Assembly: GCF_007954625.1 (NCBI RefSeq)
Contig: NZ_CP042420.1
Location: 452,501 to 516,500, forward strand
Source: Leuconostoc lactis
Lineage (GTDB): Bacteria; Bacillota; Bacilli; Lactobacillales; Lactobacillaceae
Direction: 5' to 3'
DNA length: 64,000 nucleotides
Both the position numbers and the translations under genes were made by a program. Shown in pieces: positions 39,375 through 48,294 of the stretch. The notes under the pieces were generated by a model. That model saw only the letters and a program-made list of their open reading frames with translations. It was not told the origin of the DNA and ran no database searches. Position 1 is the first letter of the stretch. Each line of letters starts with the position of its first letter.

Positions 39375-40270
39375 GTATGATCGTATCAAGTATTGGCCAA
39401 GGGCTACTTTGGGCCGTTCTAGGCGTTGCCCTATTTCTCACCTTCCGCATTTTAAACTTCCCCGACATGACCGTTGAAGGTTCCTTTCCCCTGGGTGCAG
39501 CAACTGCCGTGACCATGATTGCGCACGGGCTTAATCCTTACTTGGCCACCCTTGCCGCTTTTGTCGTTGGGACATTAGCTGGTTTAACCACTGGCTTGCT
39601 TTACACCAAAGGCCGGATTCCGATTCTCTTGGCTGGTATCTTAGTCATGACGGCATCATTATCAATTAATTTACGCATTATGGGTTCAGCCAATATTTCC
39701 TTGCTCAACCAACAATCCATTTTCTCAGCGCCCTTTCTCCAACGCTTGCCAAAGTATTTTGATGCCGTTGTGGTCGGCTTTGTGATTATCACTGTCATCA
39801 CCCTCGGCCTGATCTTCTTTTTGCAAACAGAACTTGGGCAAGCTTTTATTGCCACGGGTGACAATGCCATAATGGCACAATCTATTGGCATTAAGACCGA
39901 TCGCATGACGATTATGGGCTTGATGCTTTCCAATGGTTTAATCGCCTTTGGCGGTGCTGTGATCGCACAAAACAACGGCTATGCCGACATCAACATGGGT
40001 ATTGGTGTGATTGTCATTGCGCTGGCCTCGATTATCATTGGTGAAGTCGCCTTCGGTGAGTTGTCTTTGAACGAACGCCTCGTTGCCGTCATTGTCGGCT
40101 CAATTATTTACCGTCTGGTCCTATTAGCCGTTTTGCAACTTGGTTTCTCAACAAATGATTTGAATTTGATTTCAGCGATTGTCCTTGCAGTTGCCATGAT
40201 GTTACCACAATTACGTCAGGCTTTACGGCTGGAACACGTCATCAAAAAAGGAGTCACACCACATGACTAA
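39371..40270 (+). CDS. trpY: tryptophan ABC transporter, permease (predicted)
   Basis: 299 residues, about eight membrane helices. FLTFRILNFPDMTVEGSFPLG at the N-terminus is the hallmark of the permeases paired with PF04392 binding proteins, as is the SIGIKTDRMTIMGLMLSNGL loop. ATGA overlap with trpX; the start has a GGAG upstream within trpX. Confidence 0.85.
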   Translation: MSMIVSSIGQGLLWAVLGVALFLTFRILNFPDMTVEGSFPLGAATAVTMIAHGLNPYLATLAAFVVGTLAGLTTGLLYTKGRIPILLAGILVMTASLSINLRIMGSANISLLNQQSIFSAPFLQRLPKYFDAVVVGFVIITVITLGLIFFLQTELGQAFIATGDNAIMAQSIGIKTDRMTIMGLMLSNGLIAFGGAVIAQNNGYADINMGIGVIVIALASIIIGEVAFGELSLNERLVAVIVGSIIYRLVLLAVLQLGFSTNDLNLISAIVLAVAMMLPQLRQALRLEHVIKKGVTPHD

Positions 40271-41018
40271 ACCTGTATTTTCACTACAAGACATTGTTGT
40301 AACCGTTGGTGACAACGTCAAAATTCTTGATCATCTCAACTTTGATATTTATGACGGTGACTTCATTACCGTTCTTGGGACCAACGGTGCCGGGAAATCC
40401 ACCCTGTTTAACACCATTGCCGGTAATCTCTCCGTTGCGTCAGGCACTTTATTGCATAACGGACAAGACATTACCCATACCACAGCCGTTTCCCGAACTG
40501 ACACCATCGCACGCGTTTTCCAAGATCCTAAAATGGGGACAGCCCCACGGATGACCGTCGCTGAAAATCTGTTATTAGCCGAAAAGCGTGGGCAAAAACG
40601 GACGTTACGGCCACGCGGACTTACCAAAGAAAAATTGGCTGAATATGCCCAACTGACCAAGGTCATGGGGAACAATTTAGATACTCGCTTGCAAACTGCA
40701 ACTGGTGATCTCTCGGGTGGGCAACGCCAAGCGTTGAGTTTTCTCATGGCTACCCGCGTCAAACCGGAATTGTTACTGCTTGACGAACATACCGCAGCGC
40801 TAGATCCCAAAACTTCTGAACAACTCATGCATGCCACAAACGACCAGGTGGTCAAAAATCACCTCACCGCCTTGATGATTACCCATAATTTAGCCGATGC
40901 TTTAAAGTATGGTAACCGCTTAATTATTCTCAATGCGGGTCAAATTGTGCTCGATGTACGTGACGACGAGAAAGCCGCTTTAGATGAAACCAAGATTTTA
41001 ACTTATTTCATGGCTTAA
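40263..41018 (+). CDS. trpZ: tryptophan ABC transporter, ATPase (predicted)
   Basis: 251 residues. Walker A GTNGAGKST, Q-loop ARVFQDPKMGT, signature LSGGQRQ, Walker B LLLLDEHTAALDP (His after the catalytic Glu), switch His in MITHNLADAL. Overlaps trpY by 8 nt, with AAAGGAG before its ATG. Confidence 0.87.
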   Translation: MTKPVFSLQDIVVTVGDNVKILDHLNFDIYDGDFITVLGTNGAGKSTLFNTIAGNLSVASGTLLHNGQDITHTTAVSRTDTIARVFQDPKMGTAPRMTVAENLLLAEKRGQKRTLRPRGLTKEKLAEYAQLTKVMGNNLDTRLQTATGDLSGGQRQALSFLMATRVKPELLLLDEHTAALDPKTSEQLMHATNDQVVKNHLTALMITHNLADALKYGNRLIILNAGQIVLDVRDDEKAALDETKILTYFMA

Positions 41019-41046
41019 AAAAACCGCCTTTCGGCGGTTTTTTTAG
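41017..41046. terminator. bidirectional terminator
   Basis: AAAAACCGCC-TTTC-GGCGGTTTTT between convergent trpZ and the amino-acid permease gene, with runs on both sides. Confidence 0.9.
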
Positions 41047-42380
41047 TTGTTTTTAACACGCAATAAACTCAAAACGGTGAGTACAATAAACCATGCGATA
41101 GCAAAAATCGTTGTCCCCATAGTTGCCGGTGAGCATAGTAAAATCACAAAAATGCCTAACATAAAGGCAATCGTCAAATAATTTGATACAGGTGCCCAGG
41201 GCATCTTAAAATGTTGTTCACCTTGTTTAAAATCAGCTGAGCGACGGTATTTCAGATGCGTCACCAACAAGGCAACATAAATCCCAATAAATGTCGCTGA
41301 CGCCGTTGAAGTCACCAGACTAAAAGCATCTTCTGGGAAGACATAGTTCAAACCGATGGCCAACGCGACCAGGATAGTCGATGCTGTGATCGCCCGCAGC
41401 GGAATCCAACGCCGATTCACTTGCGCCAAATAACTTTTTTTCGGTGATAGTGAGAAGAGCATGCGCCCAGTCGTAAACAAGGCACTGTTCAGTGACGAAG
41501 CCGCAGCTGTCAGAATGACAAAATTAATGATCCCGGCTGCCGTGCTGATCCCAATATTTGAAAAGACTTGGACAAACGGTGAGTGATCAGCATTGTAATC
41601 CGTCCAGGGTTGAATGATCATAATAGCCAATAAGGCCCCAACATAAAAGATCAAAATACGAATAATAATGGAATTGATTGATTTTGGAATCGTTTTAATC
41701 GGATTTTGTGTTTCTGAAGCGGCAATGCCGACAAATTCAACACCCAAGAAAGCAAAGAAAGCCATTTGGAAAGTCGTTAAAAGCTGACGCCCATTATCAG
41801 CCACTAAACCATGTGACCACAATGTTGACAGTTGTGTTACGCCAGCTGACGTCCGCACATGGCCAACAACCATGATGATTCCCGTTACAATCATGGCCAC
41901 AATCGCTACAATTTTAATCAAAGCAAACCAAAATTCTGCTTCGCCGAAGGCTTTCACCGCCACAATGTTCATGGTGTACAATAACCCTAAAAAGAGCAAT
42001 TCCCACAACCAAGCTGGCGTTCCTGGCAGCCAAAACTGCATATACTGTCCAATGGCCGTTAATTCAGCCATCGCAATAATAATCCAACCAATCCAATAAG
42101 TCCACCCCATCACGAAGCCAGCGCGTGGTCCGAGATATTTTTTGATAAATCCAATAAAGGTGGTCTGATCGTCATCAGACAGTAATAACTCGCCCAATGC
42201 CCGCATCATAGCAAAAACGAAGAAACCGGTAATGATATAGACCAATAAAATGGCTGGTCCAGCCTTTTGAATAGATCCCCCTGCACCTAAAAACAAACCG
42301 GTCCCGATCGTTCCGCCGAGGGCAATCATGTTAATATGCCGACCTGATAGCGTCCGTGCCAGCTGATGTTTTTGTGTCAT
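41043..42380 (-). CDS. AAT/APC-family amino acid permease
   Basis: 445 residues, 12 membrane helices. The N-terminal RTLSGRHINMIALGGTIGTGLFLGAG carries the GTIGTG motif; FVGIAASETQNPIKTIPKSIN follows helix 6. Substrate not predictable; family members move basic, aromatic or small amino acids. Ribosome site AAGGGGGAAAG. A 9-bp palindrome lies in its promoter region. Confidence 0.92.
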   Translation of the reverse strand: MTQKHQLARTLSGRHINMIALGGTIGTGLFLGAGGSIQKAGPAILLVYIITGFFVFAMMRALGELLLSDDDQTTFIGFIKKYLGPRAGFVMGWTYWIGWIIIAMAELTAIGQYMQFWLPGTPAWLWELLFLGLLYTMNIVAVKAFGEAEFWFALIKIVAIVAMIVTGIIMVVGHVRTSAGVTQLSTLWSHGLVADNGRQLLTTFQMAFFAFLGVEFVGIAASETQNPIKTIPKSINSIIIRILIFYVGALLAIMIIQPWTDYNADHSPFVQVFSNIGISTAAGIINFVILTAAASSLNSALFTTGRMLFSLSPKKSYLAQVNRRWIPLRAITASTILVALAIGLNYVFPEDAFSLVTSTASATFIGIYVALLVTHLKYRRSADFKQGEQHFKMPWAPVSNYLTIAFMLGIFVILLCSPATMGTTIFAIAWFIVLTVLSLLRVKNN

Positions 42381-42446
42381 GACTCTTTCCCCCTTAAATA
42401 ACGTTTATATTCATCTTAGAGGATACACATCGAGAAATAAAACTAA

Positions 42447-42471
42447 ACTTTTTCATCTTTAGATGAAAAGT
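42447..42471. promoter_or_regulatory. palindrome upstream of the amino-acid permease gene
   Basis: TTTTCATCT (42450-42458), tt, AGATGAAAA (42461-42469): 9-bp perfect arms, extendable with a one-base bulge. Possible operator about 70-95 bp before the permease start; regulator unknown. Confidence 0.45.
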
Positions 42472-42506
42472 ATTCATGTATAGTTCCCCAGTAGTGAGAT
42501 CATTAA

Positions 42507-42535
42507 AAAAAGCCTGCCGAAGCAGACTTTTAACC
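42507..42535 (-). terminator. azlD terminator
   Basis: Minus strand AAAGTCTGC-TTCG-GCAGGCTTT followed by T-run; overlaps the azlD stop. Confidence 0.8.
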
Positions 42536-42850
42536 TAAAAATAGCGTTGTTAAATAAATTGTAATCAAGCCGGTAATCACCGAAATCACCATTGAGCGAC
42601 TCTTATAAGCAACCAAGAAGACGATGATCACCGTCACAACATATGGCCAACGCCATTCAAATGTTGTGCCTTTAATGAACACATCTTTTGCCACTAAAGC
42701 CGCAAACAAGGAAATAGGCACATACTTCATCCAGTCGTGGAACCAACTAGGAATTTGCCGTTTTGAAAAATAGAAAATTGGGAGCACCCGCGGTATGTAC
42801 GCGGCTAAAAACAACCCGAAAATAAGACCGTAAATTGCTAAATCCGACAT
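42530..42850 (-). CDS. azlD: AzlD-type branched-chain amino acid export subunit
   Basis: Small partner of AzlC, 106 residues, four membrane helices, containing YIPRVLPIFYFSKRQIPSWFHDW-type loop (about 18-40) with the conserved RVLP. Two nt separate it from azlC. The pair exports branched-chain amino acids or analogues. Confidence 0.9.
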   Translation of the reverse strand: MSDLAIYGLIFGLFLAAYIPRVLPIFYFSKRQIPSWFHDWMKYVPISLFAALVAKDVFIKGTTFEWRWPYVVTVIIVFLVAYKSRSMVISVITGLITIYLTTLFLG

Positions 42851-42852
42851 CC

Positions 42853-43584
42853 TTATTCCTCCACAGCAACCGCTGGATTAGCGAGAGCACGGCGCTTGTG
42901 CTGCCACTGTTCAAAACTATGTCCAGCATAAGACGCAACTAGTGTTGCTAACACAATTCCAAAGGTGTTTTTAATCGTGACCATAAAGAGTACGGCTAAT
43001 ACAGCAGAGACCACTGCGGCCACCAGACGCTTTTTATTTTTCACATGCATCACAAGCATATAAACAAACATGGCAGTCAGTGCAAAATGCACTAAACTAC
43101 TATCAATCTTGATAAATTGGGCACCAAGCGTCCCTACCATGTTCGCTGAGGTCCAAGCAAACATCGACAGCCAGTTAACCCAGAGGGCCTTTTGACCATC
43201 CCAAGAGCTATCGGTCATAAATTTCAAATGATTGACAGCATAATTTTCGTCATTCATCGATTGTGAAAAGATTGCTAAGAACCCGTTACTTTCATGCTTA
43301 AGATAGCGTGACAAGGTTGCCCCCAAAAGGGCATAACGTAGTTCTAAAAAGAACACCATCATTAAGATTGTGCTGACACTACTTTGCGTTGCCAGCAGCG
43401 CCACCACTAAAAATTGGCCGCCACCTGAAAAAACAAGCACTGAAATCAAGAACGTCTGAAAGACGTTGAAATGTACCGATTCTAGTAAAATACCGCTCGC
43501 CAGTCCTAATGGTAAGTAACTGACAAAAAGTGGTAGCACAGCATACCACACTTTGCGGAAATCGGTTTTGGACATCAATGACAT
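42853..43584 (-). CDS. azlC: AzlC-type branched-chain amino acid exporter
   Basis: 243 residues, about seven membrane helices. VLPLFVSYLPLGLASGIL, FSGGGQFLVVALL and FFLELRYALLGATLSRYL are AzlC hallmarks. I start it at ATG 43584 behind AAGGGAG rather than the longer frame, which has no ribosome site. Confidence 0.93.
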   Translation of the reverse strand: MSLMSKTDFRKVWYAVLPLFVSYLPLGLASGILLESVHFNVFQTFLISVLVFSGGGQFLVVALLATQSSVSTILMMVFFLELRYALLGATLSRYLKHESNGFLAIFSQSMNDENYAVNHLKFMTDSSWDGQKALWVNWLSMFAWTSANMVGTLGAQFIKIDSSLVHFALTAMFVYMLVMHVKNKKRLVAAVVSAVLAVLFMVTIKNTFGIVLATLVASYAGHSFEQWQHKRRALANPAVAVEE

Positions 43585-43718
43585 GATGAACTCCCTTAAT
43601 ATTTTTAAAGTATCACACAAGTTTCTATTTTATCACAAATTAAACCAATAATTATCACGCAATCAGCGCCTATTCTCGCCTATTTCCCTAGCTCATTTTT
43701 ACTATCCGCAACTTATGC

Positions 43719-43734
43719 TGTTTCACGTGAAACA
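43719..43734. other. parS: parS centromere site
   Basis: TGTTTCACGTGAAACA, a perfect 16-bp palindrome identical to the ParB/Spo0J recognition consensus (TGTTNCACGTGAAACA). ParB loads here and spreads, recruiting SMC for origin segregation. It sits between azlC and the dehydrogenase promoter, as parS sites usually lie on the origin-proximal part of the chromosome. Confidence 0.88.
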
Positions 43735-43744
43735 TGAGCAAAAT

Positions 43745-43774
43745 TTGGCTTTTTCCTATAAAAATGTGTACAAT
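43745..43774 (+). promoter_or_regulatory. promoter of the 2-hydroxyacid dehydrogenase gene
   Basis: -35 TTGGCT (43745-43750), 18-bp spacer, -10 TACAAT (43769-43774); starts 11 bp after parS. Confidence 0.65.
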
Positions 43775-43812
43775 CTAATCAATAACACATTTTAAATTAA
43801 CGAGGTGGTTTT

Positions 43813-44727
43813 ATGCGAAAAATTGGTATTGTCGGGATTGGTCATGTTGGCGCAACAGTTGCCCATCTGATTGTGAGCCAAGGTCTCGCAGATACATTGA
43901 TTCTAGTTGATAAAAACCCAGATAAATTGGCATCAGAAGTACTTGATTTTCGTGATGCCGCTAGTTTATTACCCCAACATGTGACAGTAACTGCCGGCAC
44001 AACCGCTGACTTAGCCGATGCTGATGTCGTCATTTCAGCGCTGGGTCATATTGACCTCATCCAGCCTGGTGGGGATCGTTTCACGGAATTACGCGCCAAT
44101 ACACCAGAAGTGCAACAAGTCGGAACTGGCTTAAAAAACGCGGGTTTTCAAGGTGTCTTAATTGTCATTTCTAATCCAGTCGACGTGATGACTGGCCTTT
44201 ATCAACAAGTGACCGGCTTACCAACCCCGCAAGTTTTTGGCACGGGGACTTATTTAGACACTGCCCGCTTGAAAAGCGCCCTCGGTGACGCCCTGGGCAT
44301 TGATCCACGCAGCGTCAGTGGCTATATGTTAGGCGAACATGGTGCGTCACAATTTGCCGCCTGGTCAACTGTTCGGGCACTTGGCCAAACCGCAACTGAG
44401 TTGGCCGCCACCTACCAGCTTGATTTGGCCCAAATTGCCGCCGATGCGCGCGATGGTGGCTTTACTGTCTTTGCTGGTAAAAAGTATACCAACTTTGCCA
44501 TTGCCCATGCCGCTGTAGCATTAGCCCAACTTGTACTGTCAGATGCCCACCAAGAAGCGATTGTTTCCCATTACGACCAGCAATTCGACAGCTATATTTC
44601 AACGCCTGCCATTATTGGTCGTGGTGGTATTGTTGGGGACTTTTCTTTAACACTCACAGCTGCTGAACAGGACAGCCTCAAGCAATCGGCCACTGCCATT
44701 GCCGAGAAAACAGCGGCCTATCTATAA
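43813..44727 (+). CDS. L-2-hydroxyisocaproate dehydrogenase / L-lactate dehydrogenase family
   Basis: NAD-dependent reductase of branched 2-oxo acids. 304 residues. Rossmann motif GIVGIGHVGATVAH, NAD contacts VISNPVDVMTGL, active-site GTGTYLDTARLKSALGDALGIDPRSV and catalytic His in GEHGASQFAAWS. The sequence closely follows the L-HicDH described from Lactobacillus (now Weissella) confusus, for example DPRSVSGYMLGEHG and FTVFAGKKYT, so I prefer that over lactate dehydrogenase. Ribosome site GAGGTGG. Confidence 0.88.
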   Translation: MRKIGIVGIGHVGATVAHLIVSQGLADTLILVDKNPDKLASEVLDFRDAASLLPQHVTVTAGTTADLADADVVISALGHIDLIQPGGDRFTELRANTPEVQQVGTGLKNAGFQGVLIVISNPVDVMTGLYQQVTGLPTPQVFGTGTYLDTARLKSALGDALGIDPRSVSGYMLGEHGASQFAAWSTVRALGQTATELAATYQLDLAQIAADARDGGFTVFAGKKYTNFAIAHAAVALAQLVLSDAHQEAIVSHYDQQFDSYISTPAIIGRGGIVGDFSLTLTAAEQDSLKQSATAIAEKTAAYL

Positions 44728-44757
44728 AAAAAGCGCATTTCTGCGCTTTTTTATGAC
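44726..44757. terminator. bidirectional terminator
   Basis: AAAAAAAGCGCA-TTTC-TGCGCTTTTTT between convergent dehydrogenase and nucleoside transporter genes. Confidence 0.9.
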
Positions 44758-45977
44758 CAAACAAACAACCCAGCGGCTGCCGCTGAAACTAGTGAAACTA
44801 AAATACCTGCAAGCAACATATAAGGGACGCGCGCGCTAAGGTAATCATTCTTTTCCTGATCGACCAACCCTTTAAAGGCGCCAATAATCATCCCCAATGT
44901 GCCAAAGTTGGCAAAACTCGTCAAGAACACAGTTAAGACAATTCGCGCATGTTCATTAGCAAATAGCCCTTTTTGCGCCATGATGTTTTTGGATACTTCA
45001 CCCATGACGACAAATTCATTGGTTACTAACTTAGTACCCATGAACTGGGCAATTTGAAAGGCTTCATGGGCATTAAAACCTAAGAGCCAGGCAAACGGGA
45101 ACATGACCACGCCAAACATATTTTCCAACGTCAACCAGCGTAGGCCAGTTAAACTCAATAACTGGTCGATCATAGCCGCTAATGACACAAAGGCGATGAC
45201 TGTTGCGGTGATAATCAAAATCAACTTCCCTGCCCCAAGAATCGAATCACCTAAAAATGAGAAGAAAGGCGCTTTTTGATTGTTATCGTCAGCAACACCG
45301 ACAATCACGTCATCTTCGGGTGCCACTTTAGTGGGATTCAGGATGGCGGAAATGATGATTGCCCCTAAGATGTTTAACGGAATTGCTGTCAACACATATT
45401 TACCTGGCACCATTTGCGTGTAAGATCCAATAATGGCTGAGGTCACACAACTCATCGACATCATCGCCAAAGTGAAATTACGCCGGGCTGACATCTGATC
45501 AAGCTGCGTTTTTGACACAGCCAACACTTCCGTATTCCCCAAAAACATCATTTCAATGGAAAAAAAGGCTTCAAATTTTGGTTGTCCTGTAATAAAGGCC
45601 AACCCCTTACCAATCCATTTAATAAACCATGGTAACAAGCCAATATATGTCAAAATATCAAATAATGGCACAACCAATAAAATTGGCAATAAGGCCGACG
45701 TCACAAAGTTCGGACCGCCATTATTAGCTGTCAACCAATCAGGCAAGGCAAAAGCCGTTCCTTCTGCGGCCACTGAAACTAACCAGTTAAACCCGTCAGC
45801 CGCACCCTGAACGGCAATTTGGCCCATTTTAAATTGCGTGAAAAACCACGCCAATAATAATTCAATGCCTAACACCGTCACCACTGATCGCCATTGAATA
45901 TTTTTTTTATCGTTTGAAAACAAATACGCAATCCCAATAAATATGGGAATACTGAGTATGTTCATGATCACAAGCAT
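44751..45977 (-). CDS. CNT-family concentrative nucleoside transporter
   Basis: 408 residues, about ten membrane segments. FNWLVSVAAEGTAF, FFSIEMMFLGNTEVLAVSKTQL (the FxGxTE-type motif) and FGVVMFPFAWLLGFNAHEAFQ are NupC-type signatures. Takes up nucleosides with a proton or sodium ion. Lies downstream of a nucleoside-type ABC importer on the same strand but has its own promoter. Confidence 0.93.
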   Translation of the reverse strand: MLVIMNILSIPIFIGIAYLFSNDKKNIQWRSVVTVLGIELLLAWFFTQFKMGQIAVQGAADGFNWLVSVAAEGTAFALPDWLTANNGGPNFVTSALLPILLVVPLFDILTYIGLLPWFIKWIGKGLAFITGQPKFEAFFSIEMMFLGNTEVLAVSKTQLDQMSARRNFTLAMMSMSCVTSAIIGSYTQMVPGKYVLTAIPLNILGAIIISAILNPTKVAPEDDVIVGVADDNNQKAPFFSFLGDSILGAGKLILIITATVIAFVSLAAMIDQLLSLTGLRWLTLENMFGVVMFPFAWLLGFNAHEAFQIAQFMGTKLVTNEFVVMGEVSKNIMAQKGLFANEHARIVLTVFLTSFANFGTLGMIIGAFKGLVDQEKNDYLSARVPYMLLAGILVSLVSAAAAGLFVWS

Positions 45978-46058
45978 TTTAATTACCTCTTAACTCTCTC
46001 GCTTTTCTGCCATGGTGATGAGCTATCACGTTTCATTAGAAAATTTATGTCTCTGTCT

Positions 46059-46087
46059 ATTGTAACAGGATAGCGATATAACAACAA
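46059..46087 (-). promoter_or_regulatory. promoter of the CNT transporter gene
   Basis: -35 TTGTTG (complement of 46082-46087), 17-bp spacer, -10 TACAAT (complement of 46059-46064), giving an 80-nt leader. Confidence 0.65.
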
Positions 46088-46151
46088 AAAATGATTATAA
46101 ATTAAAATATTGTCGCTCATCTTTGGCAGTATCTAACCTTATTTTCGGGCA

Positions 46152-46185
46152 AAAAAATCCTAGCTGGATCCAGCTAGGATTTTAA
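46152..46185 (-). terminator. terminator of the nucleoside ABC operon
   Basis: Perfect palindrome AAAATCCTAGCTGG / CCAGCTAGGATTTT around at, followed on the minus strand by TTTTTT. Confidence 0.88.
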
Positions 46186-46198
46186 TCAATCAGCTTAT

Positions 46199-47155
46199 TT
46201 AAGCTGCCTTAATATAGTTGACACCATCTGCCTTTGGCGCGCGTGTCTTACCAAAGAAGAAGACAAGCACAATAATCGTCAAGACATACGGTGCGATTTG
46301 TAGCCAAATTGATGGGACATTCTTCAAACCTGGCAACTGTGCACCAACCACGGCAAGTGATTGTGACAAACCAAAGAAGAGCGAAGCACCCAATGCACCA
46401 ATTGGATTCCAACGACCAAAGATCATCGCTGCCATCGCCATGAATCCCTGACCCACAATAGTGCTGGCTGAATAGTTCAATGAAATTGATTGTGCAACCA
46501 CGGCACCACCAACACCACCAAGCAAGCCCGAAAGCATAACGCCTGAATAGCGCAAACGTGCCACATTCAAGCCTAATGTATCAGCCGCTTGCGGATTTTC
46601 ACCAACTGAACGCAAACGCAGACCAAACTTCGTCTTGAAAATCACGTACCAAGATAGCACTGCCACCACGATTGCTAGCCAAGCTGGCCCAGACGTCTTC
46701 GCAAAGAAGAGATCCCCAAGAATCGGAATGTGTGACAAAACTGGAATTGACGTATAACCAAAGTCTTGTGAGATTGGCACAGTTTGTCCCTTACCATAAA
46801 GGACTTTAATTAAGAACACACCCAAAGCTGGGGCCATCAAGTTAATCACGGTACCCGAAATAATGTGATCCGCACGCAATGTGATCGTTGCGACACCGTG
46901 CAACAAAGAGAAAAGCAACCCAACCACAGCACCGGCAAGCAAACCAAACCATGGTGTGGCTGAACCTAATGTGCTAGCAAATGTCAGGTTAAAGACAACC
47001 GCCGCAAATGCGCCCATGCCCATAATACCTTCCAAACCAACGTTGACGACGCCGCCACGTTCTGAGAACGTGCCACCAATTGACGTGAAAATCAACGGCG
47101 TTGAGTAAACCAATGTACTAGAAATTACGAGTGATAACATCGCCATTAATGACAT
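46199..47155 (-). CDS. nucleoside-type ABC transporter permease 2
   Basis: 318 residues, eight to ten membrane helices, BPD_transp_2 fold. FTSIGGTFSERGGVVNVGLEG (the family start signature), GENPQAADTLGLNVARLRY and GGVGGAVVAQS match the NupC-type permease of the BmpA-NupABC importer of Lactococcus. Two nt after the preceding permease gene. Confidence 0.9.
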   Translation of the reverse strand: MSLMAMLSLVISSTLVYSTPLIFTSIGGTFSERGGVVNVGLEGIMGMGAFAAVVFNLTFASTLGSATPWFGLLAGAVVGLLFSLLHGVATITLRADHIISGTVINLMAPALGVFLIKVLYGKGQTVPISQDFGYTSIPVLSHIPILGDLFFAKTSGPAWLAIVVAVLSWYVIFKTKFGLRLRSVGENPQAADTLGLNVARLRYSGVMLSGLLGGVGGAVVAQSISLNYSASTIVGQGFMAMAAMIFGRWNPIGALGASLFFGLSQSLAVVGAQLPGLKNVPSIWLQIAPYVLTIIVLVFFFGKTRAPKADGVNYIKAA

Positions 47156-47157
47156 CT

Positions 47158-48294
47158 TTATTCACCGCCTTTCTGATTTTTACCGGCAACCGACTCGGCT
47201 TTGGCTGCCTTCTTAATCGCAGCTGCTTCAGCTGCTTTTTCGTCCATTTCATGGACACGCTTTTGAATCAATTGAATCAAATACTTTGCGCCCACGAAGA
47301 AGATAATTGAGGCTGTCACAATATCAACTAATTCAAATGGGACACCTGATGACATCGGCATTCCTAGACCACCAATCTTCAATACTGAGAAGATTGCTGC
47401 GGATGCTAAGATACCAAGGTATGAGCCGCTACCAAGCAACGCAACCGCCATCCCATCAAAACCAATGGCTGGCGAACCGTTTTGCGTAAAGAAGTTCAGA
47501 TAGTTCCCAAGCCCTTCAATGGTACCAGCTAAACCAGCTAAACCACCAGAAATGGCCATGGCAATCACTGCATTACGCTTGTCTGACATCCCTGCATACT
47601 TTGCCGCATCTGCATTCAAACCAACGGCACGAATTTCAAAGCCAAGCGTTGTCTTAGTCATCACAAACCAGATCACAACAATCATGATCAAAGCAATGAA
47701 AATACCCGCTGAAATACTTGAGCCTTGCGTCAAATCCGTCAGCCACTTCATTTGCAATGACGCATTGGCGCCAACTTGCTTGGTCGTTTCGGCTGATTCT
47801 TTAATGCTCTTTGACATCGTATTTTGCAAAATGTTATTCCCTAAGAACAACAAGATATAGTTCATCATGATGGTCACGATCACTTCACTGGCACCAAACT
47901 GGGCGCGTAACCAACCCGGAATAGCGCCCGCAATCGCACCTAACCCAACACCAAGCAAAATAGAACTTGGCATCATCAGATAAGCCGGCATATCTGGAAA
48001 GCTCAACGCATACCAGACTGAACCAACCCAGCCAGCTAAGGCTTGACCAGATAACCCAATGTTAAAGAATCCAGCTGTTTGCGCCACGGCAAAGCCAAGC
48101 GCTGTTAAAATCAATGGCGTCATTTGAGTCAAGACACCACCGATGTCTTGCATTGAACCAAAGGCTGAACCCAGTAACGCCACATAACCAGAAATCGGAT
48201 TGTACCCGAAAACCAGCATAATAACGGCCCCAATAATCAACCCAAAAAGGACTGAGAATAAGGCCACAGAAAATGAATTTTTTTGTGCTGCCAT
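47158..48294 (-). CDS. nucleoside-type ABC transporter permease 1
   Basis: 378 residues. FFNIGLSGQALAGWVGS, FEIRAVGLNADAAKYAGMSDKRN and GGLAGLAGTIEGLG are the NupB-type pattern. The C-terminus carries a 35-residue Ala/Lys/Glu tail. Its start shares a base with the ATPase stop. Confidence 0.9.
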   Translation of the reverse strand: MAAQKNSFSVALFSVLFGLIIGAVIMLVFGYNPISGYVALLGSAFGSMQDIGGVLTQMTPLILTALGFAVAQTAGFFNIGLSGQALAGWVGSVWYALSFPDMPAYLMMPSSILLGVGLGAIAGAIPGWLRAQFGASEVIVTIMMNYILLFLGNNILQNTMSKSIKESAETTKQVGANASLQMKWLTDLTQGSSISAGIFIALIMIVVIWFVMTKTTLGFEIRAVGLNADAAKYAGMSDKRNAVIAMAISGGLAGLAGTIEGLGNYLNFFTQNGSPAIGFDGMAVALLGSGSYLGILASAAIFSVLKIGGLGMPMSSGVPFELVDIVTASIIFFVGAKYLIQLIQKRVHEMDEKAAEAAAIKKAAKAESVAGKNQKGGE

